This document shows positions 21,617 through 33,751 of a stretch of DNA of 64,000 nucleotides, in pieces. The position numbers and the translations under genes were made by a program. The stretch is from Larix kaempferi. Lineage: Eukaryota; Streptophyta; Pinopsida; Pinales; Pinaceae. Position 1 is the first letter of the stretch. Each line of letters opens with the position of its first letter. The notes beneath the pieces were generated by a model. It saw only the letters and a list, made by a program, of their open reading frames with translations, made no database searches and was not told the origin of the DNA. Location of the stretch: positions 69,314,501 to 69,378,500 of the forward strand of contig BSBM01000361.1 of the NCBI GenBank assembly GCA_027924585.1, read 5' to 3'.

Positions 21617-22029
21617 TCACATGTGGCTCGTCCTCAAGCCACTTTGACCTGGATGTTCCATCTGCGCATCCACTAAGGTGCTTGATCGCGCACTAAACTC
21701 TTGAACAGTTGCGCTAAGCTTCGCAACTGTTTCCTTGGCCTCCTGCTCACATCCCTTGAATATGTCGAACATTTCCTCTGAAATGGGTTCCAAAAGTTGC
21801 TCCTTGACATTATCCTCTCTTGTCCGAAGATCTTGTAACTTCATCTCAATTTCTTCTGTCAAGGTTAATGCTTCTTCCTGCAGCGGCTTCAATCTTGAGG
21901 AACCTTCAACTTCTTTCGCTTTTAATGTTTCCATCTCTCTCTGAAGTACTTTCCTTTCTACGAACTTCTACATATTTTGCCCTGCTGGAAATTCCTTCAT
22001 AGCAGCATTAACAGAATTGAGATCCTATT
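21617..22029 (-). pseudogene. Accessory ORF of D, C-terminal coiled-coil part
   Basis: This is the downstream piece of the accessory frame after the element C insertion. It reads through a charged, heptad-like stretch (LQEEALTLTEEIEMKLQDL, EQEAKETVAKLSATVQEF) and ends near GQSGLRTSHM, which matches the end of the element A frame (GGSGTSHR). A stop lies near 21969. The join to 29745 is clean when C and one target copy are removed. Confidence 0.75.
22025..22029. repeat. Target-site duplication of C, left (CTATT)
   Basis: CTATT here pairs with CTGTT at 29745-29749. One substitution has occurred since insertion. The position is the interruption point of D's accessory ORF. Confidence 0.75.
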
Positions 22030-24113
22030 TGTAATATCCTTGGAACAATTTAACCAGAATATTAACTCAAGTCCAATTTTTCTTTACTTTACCAATCGAA
22101 TTTCTGCCAATTTCTTCGAACCGTGCAAGGAGTAAGTGAAGTGTACTGGGATAAAGATTGAGGATGGTGGGATGAAACTTTAATTCTGGAAAATATATGG
22201 GATTAGGTGTAGCATCAGGTCAAAGTGCAGATTGGATATGTCCTATGCACCATGTACCAGTACCTTTCACTTTTCAGCAACAGAGCTAGTCCATTGCCTA
22301 CTTCAAGGCTTCCTGGGTAGCTGGCATATGCATAATAGACAGGTAGGGGTTCTGGGAGTTAGTGATAGTGTATATATCAGTACAATGGTCATTGGATATG
22401 TTCAAGAAGATACTTGAGCAGGTTGGGAAAAGTTTGGGAAGAATTGTGTGACAGGTGCTTAACGAGGATTGTCGATCTAGGAATTTTGTTGGCTTCCCAA
22501 ACATAAGGCAGAGGCTTCCAAATTCTGGTTTTAAGGGCTGATATGGTTAATATATTAAGTTATTAACCTACTGCAATAGACGGGAGATCCAATGGATGCA
22601 CAGATTGCATTTTACAAAGACATTGGTGAAACTAATCTAGAAAAACCTTGCAATGAGCTAGTCTTGGATTTTGATTGAATAAATGGATTTCCTTAATTAA
22701 AATCTCTGTTAATAAATATTTTGAAGCTCTTATATACTCATATGAATAGTAATATAAAACATTTAACATAAAAAACCCTCATTTTTATTCCAGTTTCTTT
22801 CTCTCAAACAAATTTCCTTACAGGCTAGAAATTGCAGTACAATTGATAGAGAATATGAAGAGAGAAGAGATTTTTTACAGGGGATCTGATCTGAAGTACT
22901 GATCATTCTCTTTGCATATCAATGGTCTGATTTGGCTGTAGCCACTGCTTCAAAACTCTATTGATGCACCCTCCTTCAACTGGTTAACTCCACCAGTGAA
23001 AACAACTCTAGATTTAGTTGTACGAGCTAGAGACGTGAGAGATGAGTAGGATATCAGATCTGAACTCGACCTCTGGACATGGAAGCCACTAATATCTACT
23101 GATAAAAAATACTAGAGCTCACTGAAGGTCTTGGGCATACTCCTCCATGAATATCTTCATCTGCTAAAGAACCTCCACTAAAACTAGCTGCAATTCTTCT
23201 CCAAAGGTATCCTCCTCCTCAATATGATATTAAGACTTCATGGCTGAACTGTACTGAAGCTTACCGGCTGTAATATAACTTGTTGTACCTGCATAACACT
23301 CTTGGATATCTCATAGAGTCTTGGAGCACATCACCCAAGATAAATGGTTGAGGCACATCCTCAATGACTGAGAAGCTCAGAGCTCTCATTCACAAATTCT
23401 AAATGATCAAAAGTTGTTCAATGGAGTTAGTTGGATTCTTTTATAAACTTCATGATGACCTGCTGAGAAGGTTACTTGGATTGGTGACCTGTGAGAGTAG
23501 TTTATGCACTTTCCCATTATACTCCAAAGCCATGAGGATGCCACCTTGGGATAATTAGCAAGTTTAGCTCATCCAAAATGGAAAGTTCACCCTCCTTGAG
23601 AAAATAGAAAGTTTATCTTAACACAATATGTTTCCTTTATTGATAAACTTGGTTTGAATTAGAAACTGTGCCCTCAACTTACTTGCTTTTGGGGCTGACA
23701 TGCTTTGTCTCTTTTTTAGAAATTGCACCTTCAAAGTTTCCTGCTTTTTAACTATGACAGCCTTTCTGTAGTTTCCTCTTTTGTCCTAGATTTCCTCTTT
23801 GACTGAATTGGTATGCTTCATCCTTTTTGGCTTGAGTGATTTTGGTAATTTTCTTGTTTTTCTTGATTGTTTCCATTAATGAATGCCAACTCATGGTCCA
23901 CTTGGACCCATGCACCCTCCAAGTCACGTATGCACACTTAATTCCAATATTTATTAAAATAACATAATTAATAAATAAAATTGAACTTAGTACATCCCTT
24001 CTTCATATTTAATAATTAAAATTTTCCTAGGTAGATTGATTAATTCCACTTTGACCCCCTAGGTGCTTAGTGAGGTCAGGACTTTATATGTCCTTCTAGG
24101 AAGGGACATTACA
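22030..24113 (-). repeat. 3' LTR of element C (2,084 bp)
   Basis: Repeat of 27663-29744 with about 5% differences in the part I compared. It begins TGTAATATCC and ends GGGACATTACA on the + strand. Next to the polypurine tract, hence 3' in element orientation. The end of the element's long reading frame runs 55 bases into it. Confidence 0.93.
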
Positions 24114-27100
24114 GTTCTCCCCTCCCAAAACTGCTTGTCCTCAAGCAAAAGTAATTCACCCAAGGTGCTCCCCATGTAGGAAAGCTGGAACCTGACTATA
24201 TAGATGAACTCATGTGAATAAGGGTTGACTTTCTCCATCAATCCAACATGTAAGTAGTTCTTCCAAAGACAAGCAATTCCATGGTCCCATTGCTTGTTTT
24301 TCATCCCCATTGGTAAGAATGCCATCCAAAACCGGCCCTCAAACAGAAGTATGCATGGATCCAAGTTCCTCAACTGGAAATGTCCATTCAGTAGTGTCAA
24401 GGGTGGAAACTTGACATCCCAAGGAATTCCAGGATACCACAGTCCATTGTGCATCCTCCTAAGCATCATCCATATCATGAAGAACCCACCATTATGAAAG
24501 GTACTATGAATGATAGTAGTGGAATCATGAAGAATGTTTGAATCATGTAAGTGACATAGAAATTTTTCATTCTTCAAACTAGGTTGAAATATAGAGAGGT
24601 CCTTCATCATAAAATAGATGTCCCCAAAGTGAGGCCGACTCCAAATAATTTTTTCCAAGTCATCAACAAAAAAAGGTGGATCCCTTTTCTCCTAATGTGG
24701 CCCCAAGAGAAAGTATCCCCTTACCCAATCTTCTTCTCTATATGTCATGGCTTCCATATGTATGTGGGATGATGAACAATGAACCAACCTTTTACGACAA
24801 CCTCCTAGTGGCAACTTATAACTTCTTTGACAATGTAAGGATGGTTGGTCTTCATCTTCCTTGTCTTCAAACTTCTCAAACTCCTTCCAATCAGAATGCA
24901 CCTCATGTGCATGTGTACAGAAGATATCTAATGGCTGCAAGATAAATTTTTGTTGCTGCTCACATGTCAGGAAAATGTCAATTGTAACAAAAAATTTATT
25001 GCATAAATAAAAGAACCTTTTACCTTCCAAGGTCTTTAATGCAATGATACATCTACCAATCCAGCCAATGGATGGACAAGCACTTTCATTTGTTGAACCA
25101 TATGGAATGTGATCAGCCATATGTATGTCCTCCTCAAATGAATAGATCTCATGATCTCTATGGAACTCCATCGGTGCCCCCCTCTTCATCCAATGGATCA
25201 ACTCCCTGCCATTAATCCAAGGGTGCAAATCTCCATCAAATGACCCACACTTTGGAAGTAAGTGTAGATCTGATTCCTCCTTGTCAAAAGTGGCTGCACA
25301 CACTTGCATGGGATTCCTCCATTGCAGTGTTTTAAGGAACATGTTATCGGCCTCAATTTTAGGATCCTCCTGCTCATCATGTGACATCAAGAGGAAGAAT
25401 CCTTGTACCCAATTTTTATTCCCAAAATTTGTGGCTGCATTTGAAGTGGGGAATGAAGGATGGTGAGCCATGCTTCTGAACATTTCATCCACTGAAGTTA
25501 TGGATGTATCATCTCCATTGATTTCTGATCCATCTATGGTGTACTCATCTGGCTCTTCCTTGGAAGAGTGACTTTCTTCAATGAACCTCTCAAGTTCATT
25601 CTGGAAAAGGTCAAGTGCTTGTTTTTCATCAACCTTGTCTGCACAGTCGTCAAGCACATACCTAGCAGATTGTTCCTCATGATCCACCAACTCATGAGGT
25701 TCCTCCCTTGGAACATTAACTAACTCAGCCATGTTATTGTGACTTTGTGAAAGCTGGGAGGTAAAAAGTGATTCTGGCAACTTTTCATTAAGCTGGTCAA
25801 TCTGATCCTTAGATTCTTGACAAGCACCATGAGTACCAATTAGAGAATCCTGGGTGGTTTCCAACATATGAGTGAGCTTGCTGATCTCCTCATAATTCCT
25901 TATTGCAGAATTATAGTACATATTCACAAGCTCCAACATGTGATCTCTATCCGAAAGCAGCTGAGAGAAATTCCCTTTTAGGCTTCCTACTGCTTCCCAC
26001 ATGTGCACAAAATTTTCAACAGAGGGTTGCTCCTCCATTGATGCAGTTCTCCAACAGCAGTGAGAGATCAAAGCATTAAGTTCATGGAGTTTTTTTAGTG
26101 CCTCCTTGATTTTCTCCTCACTCATTTTCAATGGTCCAATCATGGGAAGAAGTTCTAGCTGGTGAACCTCCTCTTCTGCTTCTTGCAAATCAGCCTTCTC
26201 CCAATTCTGAATTCTAACACTAGAAGGCTCGTCTAACCCATAATTCTCACTGGAAGTTGCTGACATCTTGGGATGAAACAAAGGCATGCAAAAATTAGAA
26301 TTGCAGCCATACCTTTGTGCCCAAATTTCCTCCTCATGTGGTGTTTTTACAGCAACATGTTTCTTTCCAAAATTCCTTGGTTCACACCCGACTGATTTGG
26401 GCTAGTCTTCCTCCTCAACCTAAAGTTCCAATGATGATTTCGGATATGATTGATGTTATTCTTTTGGATCTGAGGGAAAATATGTCCTACCATCATCAAC
26501 CTTCCACATATCTTCTGCACTTATCTTGAAATCATCCACGAAGAAATTGGGAGTGATTTCACCTTCCTCATTTCCAATAGTCGAATGTTTGACTGCTGGA
26601 TCTTTAGTTGTGCATGGATCTTTTTCCTCTCTTTTTGATGAAGTATTTGGTGAATCATCATCCTCATGGATGCTACAAGCATGCTGATATCTAACCATGG
26701 TATTCCCTCTTTCTTCCACACCTTGAGGGTCTCTTGATGTTCCCATAGTCTTTGGTTTCTAAGGAGCTAAGCATTGAGAATTAAATGCTTCATTACAGGG
26801 AACTAGTTTCTGCACATCATGGCACACATTATTGACAATGTATTCTATTTTATTCTGATGATTTCCCAAAGTAACATGGGTACAAAAATCTGATTGAGGT
26901 CCATACCTTTTCATCATACTTCTCCCTTCAAACATTGGAGCTATGGTGCCTTGTTCTGCCACCCATTCTCTAGGTTCACATCCAACTGATGTGTGGTCAT
27001 CTTTTGCTTCACTATGTAGCTCATGTGGTGACTTTGGATCTAATTTAGGTTCTTCTTTTGGATCTGATCCAACATATGTCTCACCATCATTAAGCTTACC

Positions 27101-27556
27101 AATCTCCTCTGAGGTGATCTTGAAATCCTCAACATAGAAGCTTGTAGTGGATTCTACTCCCATTCTGTCAACAGTCTCATGATTGATCTTTGGGTCCTGC
27201 TTCTCCTTGGTTGTCTTGGGATAAATATTCTTGGAGGATCTTCTTCAAGAGGATCCAAAAATTCTTGTGAATTCACATGCATCTAATGAAACTTTGATAT
27301 ATTTTATTATCTCTTCCATAGAAGGTTGACTTTTGACTGTAGAACATGCAACGTTTTCTTGAATATGGCTATCAGAATAACCATAGTCTATTATGTAAAT
27401 CATGATCTCATGGGAGATGATTATGGAAGGTACTTCTTGGGAATTATCTTCCTCATACTATCTACAATATTCTTCATACTTCTCATCATAATCTTCATCA
27501 TACTCCTCATAAGAATAATCTTCTTGCTCATACAATTCAAAGTCTAAATCTTCCAT
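24059..27556 (-). pseudogene. Long unknown ORF of element C (about 1,166 codons)
   Basis: From the ATG at 27556 to a TAG at 24059 one single frame is maintained. It is broken only by about seven nonsense codons (near 27460, 27245, 26759, 26456, 26420, 26402 and 24692), mostly TAG, with no frameshift. The N-terminus is extremely acidic and Tyr-rich (EQEDYSYEEYDEDYDEKYEE). A unit of about 195 residues then occurs twice: one copy starts near FYVEDFKITSEE (27139) and one near FFVDDFKISAED (26545). Both continue with DGxTYxxSDPKE and SVGCEPR. A helical Glu/Leu-rich middle (from 26287) is followed by a Trp-rich C-terminal half (NWVQGFFLLM, DWVRGYFLLGPH, WIGRCIIALKTLEGKRF). No RT, IN, protease or zinc-knuckle motif is visible. 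I do not recognise the family; function unknown. Confidence 0.7.
24114..24130 (-). other. Polypurine tract of element C
   Basis: The minus strand reads GTTTTGGGAGGGGAGAAC directly before the 3' LTR. It lies inside the long unknown frame, which continues into the LTR. Confidence 0.85.
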
Positions 27557-27649
27557 AACTGGAACTAATTCCACATCTGCAATCTTGAAGATAGTGTTGA
27601 GATCATTTTCCAATGAGAATTAATTTCCATAGGCTGAGCCAAGGAGAGT

Positions 27650-27661
27650 GCTCTGATACCA
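27650..27661 (-). other. Primer binding site of element C
   Basis: The minus strand reads TGGTATCAGAGC one base after the 5' LTR, the initiator-Met tRNA type. Fixes minus orientation. Confidence 0.93.
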
Positions 27662-27662
27662 C

Positions 27663-29744
27663 TGTAATATCCTTGAAACAGTTTAACTAGAATATTAACT
27701 CAACTCCAATTTTTCTTTACTTTACTAGTCGAATTTCTGCCAATTTCTTCGAACCGTGCAAGGAGTAAGTGAAGTGTACTGGGCTAAAGATTGAGGATGG
27801 TGGGATGAAATTTTAATTGTGGAAAATATATGGGATTAGGTGCAGCATCAGGTCAAAGTGCATATTGGATATGTCCTATGCACCATGTACCAGTACCTTT
27901 CACTTTTCAACAACAGAGCTAGTCCATTGCCTACTTCAAGGCTTCCTGGGTAGCTGGCATATGCATACTAGACAGGTAGGGGTTCTGGGAGTTAGTGACA
28001 GTGTATATATCATTCCAATGGTGTCTTCATATGTTCAAGAAGATACTTGAGCAGGTTGGGAATATTTTGGGAAGAATTGTGTGACAGGTGCTTAACGGGG
28101 ATTGCCGAGCTAGGAATTTTGCTGGCTTCCCAAACATAAGGTAGAGGATTCCAAATTCTAGTTTTAATGGATTATATGGTTAATATATTAAGTTATTAAA
28201 CTACTGCAATAGATGGGAGGTCAAATGGATGCACATATTGCATTTTACAAAGAAATCAGTGAAACTAGTCTAGAAAAACCTTGCAATGAGCTAGTCTTGG
28301 ATTTTGATTGAATAAATGGATTTCCTTAATTAAAATCTATGTTCATAAATATTTTGCAGCTCTGATATACTCATATGAATAGTAATATAAAACATTTAAC
28401 ATAACAGAACCCTCATTTTTATTCCAGTGTCTTTCTCTCAAACAAATTTCCTTACACGCTAGAAATTGCAGTACATTTGATAGAGAATATGAAGAGAATA
28501 TATTTGTTACAGGGGATCTGTTCTAAAGTACTGATCATTCTCTCTACATATCAGTGGTATGATTTTTCTATAGCCACTGCTGCAAAACTCTATTGATGCA
28601 CCGTCCTTCAACTAGTTAACTCCACCAGTGAAAACACCTCTAGATTTGGCTGTACGAGCTAGAGAAGTGAGAGATGAATAGGAGATCCGATCTAAACTCA
28701 ACCTATGGACAAGGAAGCCACTAATATATACTGCTAACAAATCCTGGAGCTCACTGAAGGTCTTGGGCATACTCGTCCATGAATATCTTCATCTGCTAAA
28801 GAACCTCCACTAAAACTAGTTGCAATTCTTCTCCAAAGGTAGCCTCCTCCTCAATATGATATTAAGACTTCATGGCTGAACTGTACTGAAGATTACCAGC
28901 TGTAATATAACTTGTTGGACCTGCATAGCACTCTTAGATAGCTCATAGAGTCTTGGGGCACATCACCCAATAGAAATGGTTGAGGCACATCCTCAACAAC
29001 TGAGAAGCTTAGAGCTCTCATTCACAAATTCTAAATGATCAAAAGTTGTTCAATGGAGTTAGTTGCATTCTTTTATAAAATTCATGATGACTTGCTGAGA
29101 AGGTTACTTGGATTGGTGACTTGTGATATTCGGTTTCCCACTTGCCCTTCTACTCCAAAGCCATGACGATGCCACCTTGGGATAATTAGCAAGTTTAGCT
29201 AATCCAAAATGGAAAGTGCGCCCTCCTTGAGAAAATAGAAAGTTTATCGTAACACAAGATGTTTCCTTTGTTGATAAGCTTGGTCTGAATTAGAAACTGC
29301 ACCCTCAACTTACTTGCTTTTGGGGCTGACATGTTTTGTCTCTTTTTTAGAAATTGCACCTTCAAAGTTTCCTGCTTTTTAACTATGACAACTTTTCTGT
29401 AGTTGCCTCTTTTGTCCTAGATTTCCTCTTTGACTGAATTGGTATGCTCCATCCTTTTTGGCTTCAGTGCTTTTGGTAATTTTCTTGATTTTCTTGATTG
29501 TTTCAATTAATGAATGCCAGCTCATGGTCCACTTGGACCCATACACCCTCCAAGTCACCTATACACACTTAATTCCATTTTTTATTAAAATAACATAATT
29601 AATAAATAAAATTGAACTTAGTACATGCCTTCTTCATATCTAATAATTAAAATTTTCCTAGGTAGATTGATTAATTCCACTTTGACCCCCTAGGTGCTTA
29701 GCAAGTTCAAGACTTTATATGTCCTTCTAGGAAGGGAGATTACA
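27663..29744 (-). repeat. 5' LTR of element C (2,082 bp)
   Basis: Pair of 22030-24113. On the + strand it begins TGTAATATCC and ends GGGAGATTACA, followed by the target duplicate CTGTT (29745-29749). Confidence 0.93.
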
Positions 29745-32260
29745 CTGTTGCTTCCACTACACTTTATCCTGGATGCTTTATAATTCTGGTTCTTCTTGTA
29801 ACATGGCCCAGACTTTAGAAACTTCATCTATCAGGCTTTGGCATCTTGCCACTTCTGCATGGATGATTTCTGTAGAGGCCTTCAGTGCCTCTTCTCTTGC
29901 TTCTTCTTCCCGCTGCAATGTTCATGCTTGTTGTTGAGCTGTTGGCTCTGCAATTTTTGCTTGATGGGAAACTTCCATCTCAACAATTTTATCCTTATGG
30001 GAAATTTGCATCCCCATCATTTCATCCTTCAGACTGTCGACAACCGCACCAATCTTTAAGATGGTTGTTTCGATTTCTGATTCTTCATCAAATTCAGGCA
30101 ACTTCGCACAAATAGTTGAAACTGCTTCCTTTATCTTGCATTGTTTTTCCTGTGCATAGTGAATCTCCCTTGTCTTCGGCGCACATTCCTCTTGCAAATG
30201 TTTGTAGTTTTATTCTAGTTTTAGGTATTGGTTATGAGAGACTATGTTTCTCTCATGGATTTCCTCTGCTATCTGTATATGCAGGTTATGCAAGACCTTT
30301 ATGGGTAGCATACCTATATTGATTTCTAACTGTGCGAGGCTTCGCGCACTTTCAACCATATCATCTGTTCGGAATATGATGGACATTGGCTCAATTCTGA
30401 CTACATGTGTCCTCGTGGTATAGGCAGGAGGGATTCTCCTCTGCTAGCTTGACTCGCCTAAGTGGTCATCGTTGTCTGGTTCTTTTACCAAGTCTCACTG
30501 GGCTTGTTCCATTCTTGTAACCATACTCTTCAATTCGGCGATGCTTTCCTTCACCTCCCTTTGTGATGTTTCTTCCTTGGTTTTTTTCAGCCCCATTACA
30601 TCTTCAAGGTATGTCAATACCCTTGCTGCAATGCACTCATAATCATCATCGTGCAACCACGCATCTAACGACATTCTAGTAGCTTTTGTCTTCTTTTTCT
30701 GTGGCTTCTCCGACACTTCTGTATTAGGTTCTTTCCTTTTCTCTCCTACTCCTTGGTTAGGCTTTGGGTCCTTTGTACTTGTGACCTCAGGATCTTTGTC
30801 TTCTCAGTCATCCCTTTCTCTCTCCTCAGATGAAGTGATGAGCGTGGACGGTGCATCGATCTTCCACTCCGTCGGCCAATATTCTAGGTTCAGATCGATC
30901 CTCTGTGCATCGAGCTGATATTGTCCTTCATACCATGTTTCAGGTGTAATCAGTATGCGTGTTTGTATATATATGAAGTGTAGTCCAGCTTTGAAAATAA
31001 TCTTTGGAATATATCGGTCCGTCACCTCCTTAGCAATACGCGAAGTTTTCTGAATTATGCTGCATAGTTTCTCATAATATGTGAACAACTACAGGTTGCT
31101 CCACCTTTGTTTATCTGGGTTCACTAAGGCCCACATGTTTGCGTATCTCACACCACAAAAATCATTAGGGGCTACTGGAATACCATTCTGATATAGGTGT
31201 TCCTTCCACCCCATGAAAGCAATGAGTACTAGCAACCAACTGAAGTGAAATGGTGATCCATTGTCCTATGTGTCTTGGACATCCTCTAAAAATTCGTTCA
31301 ACAGACAATTCGCCCAGTTGTATTGAAAACCATCCGTAGCCTTGGCAGCTAAGGCTACTACAACAGAGGAAACCTCCTTCATCCTAGACTTCCTTAGGAT
31401 CCTTCTCGCAATCAGCTAAATTGTGAACCATAGAGGTTCGTTTTTAATTGTATCAGTTTCATAACCTATGGTCCCTTTGGCTAGGTCGAATTCGGCCTTT
31501 ATTTTTGCGGCCAATTCTTTATCCTCTCGATTCCCAATGAACTCAGTTGAAGGGTCTTCACCCATTTTGCTTAAGCCTGTAATCCTGGTGATAAGGTCAA
31601 CAATGATGTTTACCTTATGGTCCAACCATACGTACCCCTGGTGTGTGCATGAAAGTAGAGCGCGCACCATGGCGTTGAGCTCATTGCTATGCTCAAAGTG
31701 TGGAATCTGTAGCAAGTTGAGCAGTCCATACCCAGATAGTGGCTCGACCCATTCCATCGGGACAACCTTTGTTTGCTTTGCAACCTCATCATATTTCCAG
31801 TACATGTATTTATTTGGTTGGAACTGTGGAAATTTTTCGTGATTCAACAAATCATAGTCTACAAATTTACATTCGTGGATCTTACCGAGCAAATTCTCCT
31901 TTACCTGCACATTGTTTGACATCGGCGGTAGGGGAATGTTGTACTAGGCATTCTTTTCAAGAATCACGTTTGGTGCATCGCTTCTTCTCAGGATAATACA
32001 CTTAGGAATGAGCCATATTGGCATCGGTGGGTTCACTTGTGGAGCAGTCAGCTTCTTATTTCCTACAGCCTTGGGGTTTTCCTGTCCTGTGGCCAGATGT
32101 TTGTCTTTCTTCTGCTGTGGCGATTTATTTAGCAGTGAATTCCTTGACGGGCCACCCTGGTCTGGAGCGGTTTGCTTTGGAAGTGATTTCATGACTCCTC
32201 CCAAACCAAAACGGTTGAAGGTACCCAAAATTTCTTCTAAAGTGGGCTATGCGGACCTAT
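29745..32260 (-). pseudogene. Accessory ORF of D, N-terminal and central part
   Basis: Sister of the element A accessory frame. Over about 2.5 kb every piece is in one frame; only nonsense codons (at least four TAG and two TGA) interrupt it. Blocks in order match A: PTLEEILGTFNRFGLGGVMK, a basic linker, NLLGKIHECKFVDYDLL, YMYWKYDE, LLNLLQIPHFEHSNEL, DLITRITGLSKMGEDP, LLNEFLED, FHFSWLLVLIAF with MGWK, RYIPKIIFKAG, a Lys/Glu linker, then AELKSMVTRMEQ and further coiled-coil-like segments up to the element C insertion point. Lack of frameshifts and conservation of blocks argue for a real protein of roughly 1,000 residues. Function unknown; the helical C-terminus suggests oligomerisation. Confidence 0.78.
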
Positions 32261-32339
32261 ACTAGCGAGCAACTATTAATTTTAGTTGGTGAGCACTTAG
32301 TATTATTATAGTCGGTAAAAATTTGAAATTCATTGTAAA

Positions 32340-32470
32340 ACTGGTAAGTAAACAGTCTTTAGCATTTATAGGCTTTTTAGCCCGACGTTGTGCCCTTAAT
32401 GGCTAGCTTAGACATTAAATGTGATAACTTTTTGCGAAATCCCTCAATGATATCGATCTTTTCTGTCATT
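32340..32470 (-). promoter_or_regulatory. Conserved TATA-bearing block upstream of accessory ORF (D)
   Basis: On the minus strand TCACATTTAATGTCTAAGC, CTAGCCATTAAGGGCAC and CCTATAAATGCTAAAGACTGTTT occur in the same order as in element A at about 10005-10075. The TATA-like box is at 32363-32370, a little over 100 bp before the first recognisable accessory-ORF block. Conservation between two otherwise decayed copies supports a function, perhaps an internal promoter. Confidence 0.5.
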
Positions 32471-32699
32471 GAATGTGTTGGTGATGGCTAAATTATGCAT
32501 TAAGTGCCATGTCCATTGGCTCATATCTTGCTAAGATATCATTCCTTTCCGTCATTGATTGTGCCTAAACGTACAAGATTTTCTTTAAATGCGGGGATTT
32601 GTCAGTGCCGACATAGTAGGTAATGACTAATTGACCGACATTTTGGATAGCGGATAATTTACCAACCGACATACTGTAATGGTTATCTTTTCCTTTGGA

Positions 32700-33748
32700 A
32701 GTAGACTAAAACCCTACAGGGATAGTCCTACTTCCCCATACCTCCGTAGGTTTTCTCCCATCAATGTGGCTAGTTGAACTGTGCCACCATTAGTAACATT
32801 CTTGACAATATATGGCCCTAGCCAATGCATCTTAAATTTTCCAGGAAACTTCATGAATTTACTATTATAGAGGAGGACAAGGTCTCCTACCTGAAATCAT
32901 TTGTTCTTGATGTGGCAATCATGCCATGCTTTTTCTCTATTATTATGTACTTTTTGGTGAAATCCTGCAATGAAGCGATCTTCCTCCAACCCAACCAAGT
33001 GTAGTAGCCTTTCTTCCATTGTCTCATCATCTTCCATGCCTATGAAAGCTGCAATTCTCAAACTTGGTACAATGTATTCCATTGGAATCACAGCTTCCTA
33101 TCCATATGTTAACCTAAAAGGTGTATGGCCTATCAAATTCTTTCAAGTTGTCCTGTATGCCCATAACACAGCTGGTATTCCCAGATCCCAATCATTCCTA
33201 TTGATGTTGCATACTTTAGTCAACACATTTTCCAACACTTTCTTAAAAGATTCAACAATGCCATTAGCTTCTGGATGATATGGTGTGCTTTTTTGATGGT
33301 AAAATTGAAACTCTTCAGTCATGGCTTCAATAGTTCTATTCAAGAAGTGTGTTCTAGGATCACTCATTAGGATCTTTGGACATTCAAACCTTGTGATGAT
33401 GTTTTCAAAAATGAATTGCGCGGCAGTAACTGCGCTACAATCCTTTACTAGTTTTGCCTCTACTCATCTGGTTAGATTGTTTATAGCTTTAATAATCTAT
33501 CTTGAACCAATTCACTTCCCTAGTGGGTTAATAGGTCCCATAAAATCAATAGCCCACTTACCAAAGGCTTGCAATGCCAACTGTGGCATTAGTGGCATTT
33601 CATCTCTACTAGATTGTTTCCCTGTCCTATTGAAAACATCGCAACTTCGACAATATTCCTTTGAATCCTTATGGAGTGTAGGCCACCATAGTCCTGCTCT
33701 TAAAATTTTATGTGCAGTAGCTCTTTCTGCATAGTGGCCTCCAGACAC
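32700..33748 (-). pseudogene. Integrase of gypsy element D
   Basis: It begins with the HHCC zinc-binding region (GGHYAERATAHKILRAG, EYCRSCDVFNRTGK). The core follows: KWAIDFMGPINPLGK (first Asp), [11 protein letters not shown] (second Asp), [13 protein letters not shown] (Glu), LWAYRTT and [13 protein letters not shown]. The C-terminal FQVGDLVLLYNSKFM and WLGPYIV come next, ending near 32726. In-frame stops are spread through it. Integrase would join the cDNA to the host chromosome; this copy is inactive. It shows the uninterrupted version of the site where A' entered element A. Confidence 0.87.
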
Positions 33749-33751
33749 CCT

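Larger units (their letters stand above)
22030..29744 (-). mobile_element. LTR retrotransposon C with unknown single ORF
   Basis: This 7.7-kb element in minus orientation has LTRs at 22030-24113 and 27663-29744, PBS at 27650-27661 and polypurine tract at 24114-24130. The target duplication is CTATT/CTGTT (one mismatch). LTR ends are TGTAAT...ATTACA. The LTRs differ at 7 of the first 133 bases, so it is much older than A'. The 3.5-kb interior contains no gag, protease, IN or RT similarity; instead one frame fills it. It should be non-autonomous. Confidence 0.9.
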
